This document shows, in pieces, positions 6,158-9,399 of a stretch of 9,399 nucleotides of DNA; the stretch's first letter is position 1, and each line of letters starts with the position of its first letter. A program made the translations under genes and the position numbers. The notes under the pieces are model-generated. The model had not been told where the DNA came from, searched no databases, and saw nothing but the letters and a program-made list of their open reading frames with translations. Source of the DNA: Chlorobiota bacterium (lineage in GTDB: Bacteria; Bacteroidota; Bacteroidia; Bacteroidales; F082); contig JAUXBM010000047.1 of NCBI GenBank assembly GCA_030619415.1, positions 1-9,399 of the forward strand. The letters run 5' to 3'.

Positions 6158-7166
6158 GATTCCCGTCCAGCATTTCTTTCATGCCGGCAATTTGTTCCTC
6201 TGTTCCCAATACAAATAGTTTGGAATCGGGAACCAGCCTGGTATCGGGCGTAGGGTTTATTATCAATTCACCACCTGCCGTTTTAAAACCAATGATATTT
6301 GCACCGGTCTTCCGCCTGACACCGATCTCCTTAATGGGTTTATTTAAAAAATCGACAGGTAGTTCAGTACACATAATCTCGGTTAACTGGGCGTTGGTAG
6401 TATCATGAAGCGTCAGGTGTTCAAGGAATTCCACTACATCGGGTTTGGAGACCAGGGTAGCCATGTGGGCTCCTCCCACACGTTCGGGCATTACCACACT
6501 GTCAACACCCGCCATCCTGAGTTTCTTTTCGGAGCTGTCGCTTGAGGCCCTGCTGATAATTTTCAAGGCTGGGTTTAGGGCACGGGCTGTTAAAACAACA
6601 AAAAGATTGTCGGCATCGTTTGGCAAAGTGGTGATGAGTGACCTGGCAGTTTTAATATCAGCCCTTATCAACACCTCGTCATCAGTGGCGTCACCCTCAA
6701 CAAAACGAATAGGCCGCCCCATATTGTTAATAACGATATCGTGGTTTTGATCAACAACCACGAAGTTCGATCCGTGGATCATCAATTCCCTCAGTACCTG
6801 GTCGCCGTTACGCCCGTAACCAACAACTACAACATGATTTTCCATTTTTGTCCTCCTGTTTTTTCTACTGTACCCTGCATAAAAAAAGCTCATTTGCCGC
6901 TGAAACAAACTTTGTGTTATCGAAGTAATAAAATAGGTTAAAACCCCCAAACTGCCCAGGATCAGTAGCGCTGTAAAGATTTTTCCTCCATCTGATAAGG
7001 GCTGGGCTTCACGAAATCCAACGGTTGAAACTGTGATTACAGTCATGTATAAAGCATTGACGAACGAAAAGTCGTCAATAAGCATAAAGCCTGCAATCCC
7101 TGTGAAAACAATAGCAAGCAGGTAAAATCCTGCGAGGATGATATTCCGCGTACTTGCTTTGTCCAT
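6153..7166 (-). CDS. Two-TM potassium channel with RCK (TrkA-N/TrkA-C) domains
   Basis: This 337-residue inner-membrane K+ channel has the MthK/Kch-like layout. TM1 is at about 8-30, the pore helix at about 36-47, the selectivity filter at 48-52 and TM2 at about 63-88. A cytoplasmic RCK-N (Rossmann) domain starts at V-V-V-V-G-Y-G-R-N-G (112-121), with the acidic ribose-binding position D139 in V-V-V-D-Q and E-G-D-A at 157-160. An RCK-C/TrkA-C domain fills about 255-337. RCK domains gate such channels through nucleotides or cations. The filter reads T-V-G-F-R instead of T-V-G-Y-G or T-V-G-F-G, so residue 52 is Arg (CGT, 7011-7013). I chose the ATG at 7166 because longer starts would lie inside the terminator hairpin at 7240-7264 and upstream of a good -7 element. 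It is probably a single-gene transcript. Family confidence is high; ion selectivity is uncertain because of the filter change. Confidence 0.92.
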   Translation of the reverse strand: MDKASTRNIILAGFYLLAIVFTGIAGFMLIDDFSFVNALYMTVITVSTVGFREAQPLSDGGKIFTALLILGSLGVLTYFITSITQSLFQRQMSFFYAGYSRKNRRTKMENHVVVVGYGRNGDQVLRELMIHGSNFVVVDQNHDIVINNMGRPIRFVEGDATDDEVLIRADIKTARSLITTLPNDADNLFVVLTARALNPALKIISRASSDSSEKKLRMAGVDSVVMPERVGGAHMATLVSKPDVVEFLEHLTLHDTTNAQLTEIMCTELPVDFLNKPIKEIGVRRKTGANIIGFKTAGGELIINPTPDTRLVPDSKLFVLGTEEQIAGMKEMLDGNQ

Positions 7167-7198
7167 AGGTCTTGATTTATTAGGATTGAAACCCGCAA

Positions 7199-7206
7199 CA
7201 AAGTTA
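7199..7206 (-). promoter_or_regulatory. -7 promoter element for the potassium channel gene
   Basis: The minus strand reads TAACTTTG, an exact TAnnTTTG match, 33 nt before the ATG at 7166. It sits just downstream of the terminator of the preceding gene, as expected for a new transcription unit. No clear -33 box is visible. Confidence 0.55.
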
Positions 7207-7233
7207 GAAAAACTTGTGGATGGATGTTTGAAA

Positions 7234-7264
7234 CAAAAAAGCCCCACCGTTAATTGGTGAGGCT
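7234..7264 (-). terminator. Intrinsic terminator
   Basis: On the minus strand AGCCTCACC (7264-7256) pairs with GGTGGGGCT (7248-7240) over nine positions with a single G-T wobble and a 7-nt loop, followed directly by a run of T (7240-7235). This is a textbook rho-independent terminator. It ends the transcript of the DUF2851 gene, or of a small RNA lying between that gene and this site. Confidence 0.85.
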
Positions 7265-7282
7265 CACAACAGTTTTCTTTAG

Positions 7283-7314
7283 TCGAATTCTATCTGGTCT
7301 GAAGATAAATTCGA
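7283..7314 (-). ncRNA. Strong hairpin ahead of the terminator: 3' UTR structure or small RNA
   Basis: TCGAATT (7283-7289) plus TATCT (7291-7295) pairs with AGATA (7303-7307) plus AATTCGA (7308-7314). This gives 12 base pairs with one bulged nucleotide (7290) and a 7-nt loop. It lies 18 nt upstream, in the minus-strand sense, of the terminator stem. The two hairpins together resemble the 3' half of a small RNA. The promoter is unclear: the minus strand has only an imperfect TAAATTTTG at 7347-7339. It may simply be the structured 3' UTR of the DUF2851 mRNA, which would be about 120 nt long. Confidence 0.4.
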
Positions 7315-7384
7315 GACTTTTGTTCTTGAGAGGTTATTCAAAATTTAAAGGAATGCTTTTAATATTTTCTGGAAAAATTGCTGA

Positions 7385-8656
7385 CTAACCTTTACTTAGT
7401 AACTTATGTCCGATCCGGCATTGAAGGCAACGTTTCTGATCGCAATACTGTGTTTTAAGCAGCAAAAGAGCCTGTGATTGCATTGCATTTCCAGGTTTCA
7501 AATCCAGTTTAGAAAATCTTCTTGTGATATTGTTTTGTTCCGGCGGTAATTTTTCAAGCCATGCAAGTGCCTTGCTCTGTAGCGATGGATCGTTTTTAAT
7601 ATTGCCATAAACAAACAGAAAAGGGATGATCGTATTGATCATAAGTAGGTTAATAGATGCTGTGCCTAGCGTTTTTTTCCTCGACAAACTTTGTACATCA
7701 AATCGATAATGATTGATCCAATATTCAGAAGCCTCAACTTTTAGTAAGTGGATTACGCTGCTCAATTTTCCGGTTTCAAGAATTTGGCTGATCAGTGCTG
7801 ATGATTTAAACAGTAGCTGGGCAAATTGCGAGATACGGATGGTCGGGAAATTTGTTGGCCGCAAACGCATGAATTTCCATAGTTTTCTGTCGATTGGCTT
7901 TAGGCTGTATTTTCTTTTCAGGAATTCATATTCTTTGCCAAGTTTGACCGGGTATTCGTCTTTCAGGTGATTTTCTAAAAACCCAGCTTCTCCGTACAAG
8001 AGGGCCTCCATTTGAAAAAGACTGCTTTTATGTTTCGATAAGATTTTAAATGAGAGCGAAACCGCCAGGCGTTCACAGGCATCTGCATTTGTGTGGAATC
8101 CAAAATTTCTGGCCAGCTTCCTGTAAAAGACCTCTTGAAAATCTAATTTGTTGTGTTCTAATTCTGCCAATATGGAGGCCGCTTTTTGTTCCAGCCTTTC
8201 TGCCATTAACTTGTCGAGCCATGCCAGTTTATCGAAGATAGATACCTGTTGGAACAAATCTTCACACGGAATCCATTTCTCCGAATCAAGAAACCGCTTG
8301 TACACTAAAAGGATTGAATCATCGAATTTTCCCTTTAGCTCGATAGTGGGTATTTTGTCATTGTTCTTTCTGATGACGGGCTTGTCGTCTTGATAAACAA
8401 CATGAAGGATGATGTTATCATAAGCCGGATCATGCTGGTGCTGATGTTTGTTCCAATCGGACGAATAGATGTGGATTTCAATATTTCCGGCCCAGGTAGT
8501 ATCGCCAATCTTTACTTTCCCATTGAAAAAATCAGGCCCGCTGTTTGTATTTCTTAGTCCCGGTTTTTGAACGATTACACTTTCCCCGTCCGTTGTTTTC
8601 AGGTTTAGGTCGATCAATTGATAAGTCCAGAGATAGATTAAAAAATCCTCATTCAT
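7385..8656 (-). CDS. DUF2851 family protein
   Basis: This 423-residue cytoplasmic protein belongs to the DUF2851 family, which I know mainly from Bacteroidota and whose function is not established. Recognisable features are the N-terminal M-N-E-D-F-L-I-Y-L-W, then L-R-N-T-N-S-G-P-D-F-F-N-G-K-V-K-I-G-D-T-T-W-A-G (given by residue) near 32-55, and E-I-H-I-Y-S-S-D-W-N-K-H with H-D-P-A-Y-D-N near 60-83. The conserved Asp, His and Asn residues in this first ~90-residue domain look like a possible active or metal site; that is inference. The rest is mainly helical. The C-terminus C-D-Q-K-R-C-L-Q-C-R-I-G holds three closely spaced cysteines, as I would expect in this family, so the protein is complete. 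The ATG at 8656 gives the normal N-terminus. It is divergent from the coiled-coil/zapA unit, with about 100 nt between the starts, and its transcript probably ends at 7234-7264. Confidence 0.85.
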   Translation of the reverse strand: MNEDFLIYLWTYQLIDLNLKTTDGESVIVQKPGLRNTNSGPDFFNGKVKIGDTTWAGNIEIHIYSSDWNKHQHQHDPAYDNIILHVVYQDDKPVIRKNNDKIPTIELKGKFDDSILLVYKRFLDSEKWIPCEDLFQQVSIFDKLAWLDKLMAERLEQKAASILAELEHNKLDFQEVFYRKLARNFGFHTNADACERLAVSLSFKILSKHKSSLFQMEALLYGEAGFLENHLKDEYPVKLGKEYEFLKRKYSLKPIDRKLWKFMRLRPTNFPTIRISQFAQLLFKSSALISQILETGKLSSVIHLLKVEASEYWINHYRFDVQSLSRKKTLGTASINLLMINTIIPFLFVYGNIKNDPSLQSKALAWLEKLPPEQNNITRRFSKLDLKPGNAMQSQALLLLKTQYCDQKRCLQCRIGHKLLSKG

Positions 8657-8703
8657 TAGTTAAATTGTTGTGGTTGAGTGAATATCATTATTATTACTTT
8701 GGA

Positions 8704-8735
8704 TTTGTTCTTGAAGCATAAAAAGCGTATTTTTG
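8704..8735 (+). promoter_or_regulatory. Promoter of the coiled-coil/zapA operon
   Basis: TTTG (8704-8707) is followed after 20 nt by TATTTTTG (8728-8735). This matches the Bacteroidota promoter pattern TTTG-N19-21-TAnnTTTG on both boxes and is the best promoter in the window. Transcription would begin near 8741, about 18 nt before the ATG at 8759. No comparable element was found for the divergent DUF2851 gene. Confidence 0.75.
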
Positions 8736-8758
8736 TTTCGTAAAGCTGTTTTAAACTT

Positions 8759-9046
8759 ATGGGTCGTGAGCAGATCTTAATTTCCGGTATTGAGCATAAA
8801 GTTAGGAAATTATTTGAGCAAAACAGGTTCCTTAAAAATGAGAACAGTGAATTACATCAGCATATAAATACCTTAAAAGATGAACTTGAGGTATTAACAA
8901 TTGAATTAGAAAAAAAGCGAAACGAATTATTAAAAATCTCGCTTGCAAAAACGCTTGAAGCAGAATACGGTGTTGAGGAGAGTAAGACAAAGATAGACGA
9001 TTTGATAAAGGAAATAGACAGGTGCATTGAAGTGTTGAGCGACTAA
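8759..9046 (+). CDS. Small coiled-coil protein encoded with ZapA
   Basis: This 95-residue, highly charged, almost entirely helical protein has no signal peptide. Residues about 10-60 show heptad-like spacing of Ile/Leu (I-E-H-K-V-R-K-L-F-E-Q-N, then L-H-Q-H-I-N-T-L-K-D-E-L-E-V-L), indicating a coiled coil. A second short helix pair fills 65-95 (I-D-D-L-I-K-E-I-D-R-C-I-E-V-L). There is no catalytic motif. It is the first gene of a two-gene unit, 20 nt ahead of zapA, and the promoter at 8704-8735 serves both. Bacteroidota genomes commonly have an unnamed coiled-coil gene at this place. By size, coiled coil and partner it could play a ZapB-like or ZapA-regulating role at the Z ring, but I see no sequence proof of homology to ZapB. 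Confidence 0.8.
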   Translation: MGREQILISGIEHKVRKLFEQNRFLKNENSELHQHINTLKDELEVLTIELEKKRNELLKISLAKTLEAEYGVEESKTKIDDLIKEIDRCIEVLSD

Positions 9047-9066
9047 AAATAATTTGTAGCGGTTAG

Positions 9067-9360
9067 GTGCAAACGAATCAAAATATAAAGGTCATAATAG
9101 CAGGCCGGCCATACAATCTGAGTGTAAAGAAAGATGAGGAAGAGTTAGTAAGGAAGGCAGCTGAACAATTGAATGAAACAATAAAGAATTATTCACAGAC
9201 GTTTGAATATAAAGACCATCAGGATTTGTTTGCCATGGTAGCGCTGCAAAATGTAGCCAACGCGATACGGATAGAAGAGGATAAGTCCTTTAAGGATGAA
9301 GAGATGGAGCAGAAATTGTCGGAATTAGATAAAATGTTGTCAGAAAATATTGATAATTAG
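9067..9360 (+). CDS. zapA: Cell division protein ZapA
   Basis: ZapA binds FtsZ and cross-links protofilaments, stabilising the cytoplasmic Z ring. This 97-residue protein has the family layout: an N-terminal beta-hairpin domain (K-V-I-I-A-G-R-P-Y-N-L-S-V, residues about 8-20), the helix beginning E-E-E-L-V-R-K-A-A-E-Q-L-N, and a C-terminal coiled coil including F-A-M-V-A-L-Q-N-V-A. The length is normal. The start is a GTG at 9067: an in-frame TAG lies directly upstream at 9064, and no ATG occurs before the middle of the protein. It follows the coiled-coil gene by 20 nt and is surely co-transcribed with it. The end of the gene is inside the window, with 39 nt left after it. Confidence 0.92.
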   Translation: MQTNQNIKVIIAGRPYNLSVKKDEEELVRKAAEQLNETIKNYSQTFEYKDHQDLFAMVALQNVANAIRIEEDKSFKDEEMEQKLSELDKMLSENIDN

Positions 9361-9379
9361 CGTTCTTTAAATAAAATAC

Positions 9380-9397
9380 AATTACGCCCGCGTAATT
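9380..9397. repeat. Perfect palindrome after zapA
   Basis: AATTACGC (9380-9387) and GCGTAATT (9390-9397) are exact reverse complements separated by CC, 19 nt after the zapA stop, just before the window edge. The spacer is too short for a simple stable hairpin with all pairs formed. It could be a protein-binding site or part of a longer RNA structure continuing outside. Confidence 0.45.
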
Positions 9398-9399
9398 CA

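Noticed and set aside
7167..7247. N-terminal extension of the potassium channel to 7247
   Set aside because: It would start inside the intrinsic terminator hairpin and span the channel's -7 element, and the added residues resemble no part of the family.
1..9399. CRISPR array, tRNA, rRNA or insertion sequence
   Set aside because: I saw no regularly spaced repeats, no tRNA-like cloverleaf with a T-loop GTTCGA-type motif in context, and no transposase frame on either strand.

Overview
The window looks like a chromosomal segment of a Bacteroidota bacterium, most likely a free-living member of the Bacteroidales/Marinilabiliales or a relative; this is inferred from gene content, not a database match. 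The supporting signs are a DUF2851 protein (a family I associate with Bacteroidota), prfA next to a type 2 pyrF, a coiled-coil gene preceding zapA, FISUMP-type secreted proteins, a small 'Cys-Lys-Lys-Glu-Asp' lipoprotein, and several upstream regions carrying the Bacteroidota -7 promoter element TAnnTTTG.

Layout. Positions 1-1517 (+) hold the C-terminal part of a caspase-like (peptidase C14) protein and, overlapping its stop codon, a secreted protein with a FISUMP domain. At 1528-1692 lies the decayed 5' end of a second copy of that FISUMP gene, interrupted by a stop codon. Positions 1850-3306 (+) form an A/T-rich two-gene AbiE cassette (AbiEi antitoxin/repressor and AbiEii nucleotidyltransferase toxin). 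Its promoter carries two inverted repeats that look like an autoregulatory operator. The cassette ends 12 nt before the 3' end of the housekeeping gene pyrF, which reads the other way.

Positions 3319-5349 (-) carry prfA followed by pyrF (translation termination and UMP synthesis), separated by about 120 nt with a dispersed-repeat-like motif. Next on the minus strand come a small lipoprotein (5494-5904), a short non-coding stretch with a frameshifted coding remnant and a perfect 13-bp inverted repeat (5950-6157), a two-TM potassium channel with an RCK/TrkA domain (6153-7166), a structured 3' region ending in a clear intrinsic terminator (7234-7264), and a DUF2851 gene (7385-8656). A divergent promoter then drives a coiled-coil protein gene and zapA (8759-9360, +), which probably act together at the cell-division ring. 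The window ends in a short palindrome that may begin the next element.

The accessory part is roughly 1-3306: a caspase/FISUMP pair, a broken paralog and an AbiE toxin-antitoxin/abortive-infection module side by side. The rest is mostly ordinary housekeeping sequence, but with some unexplained structure: the hairpins at 7240-7314, the mirrored stop codons inside the inverted repeat at 6110-6157, and an arginine in the channel's selectivity filter.
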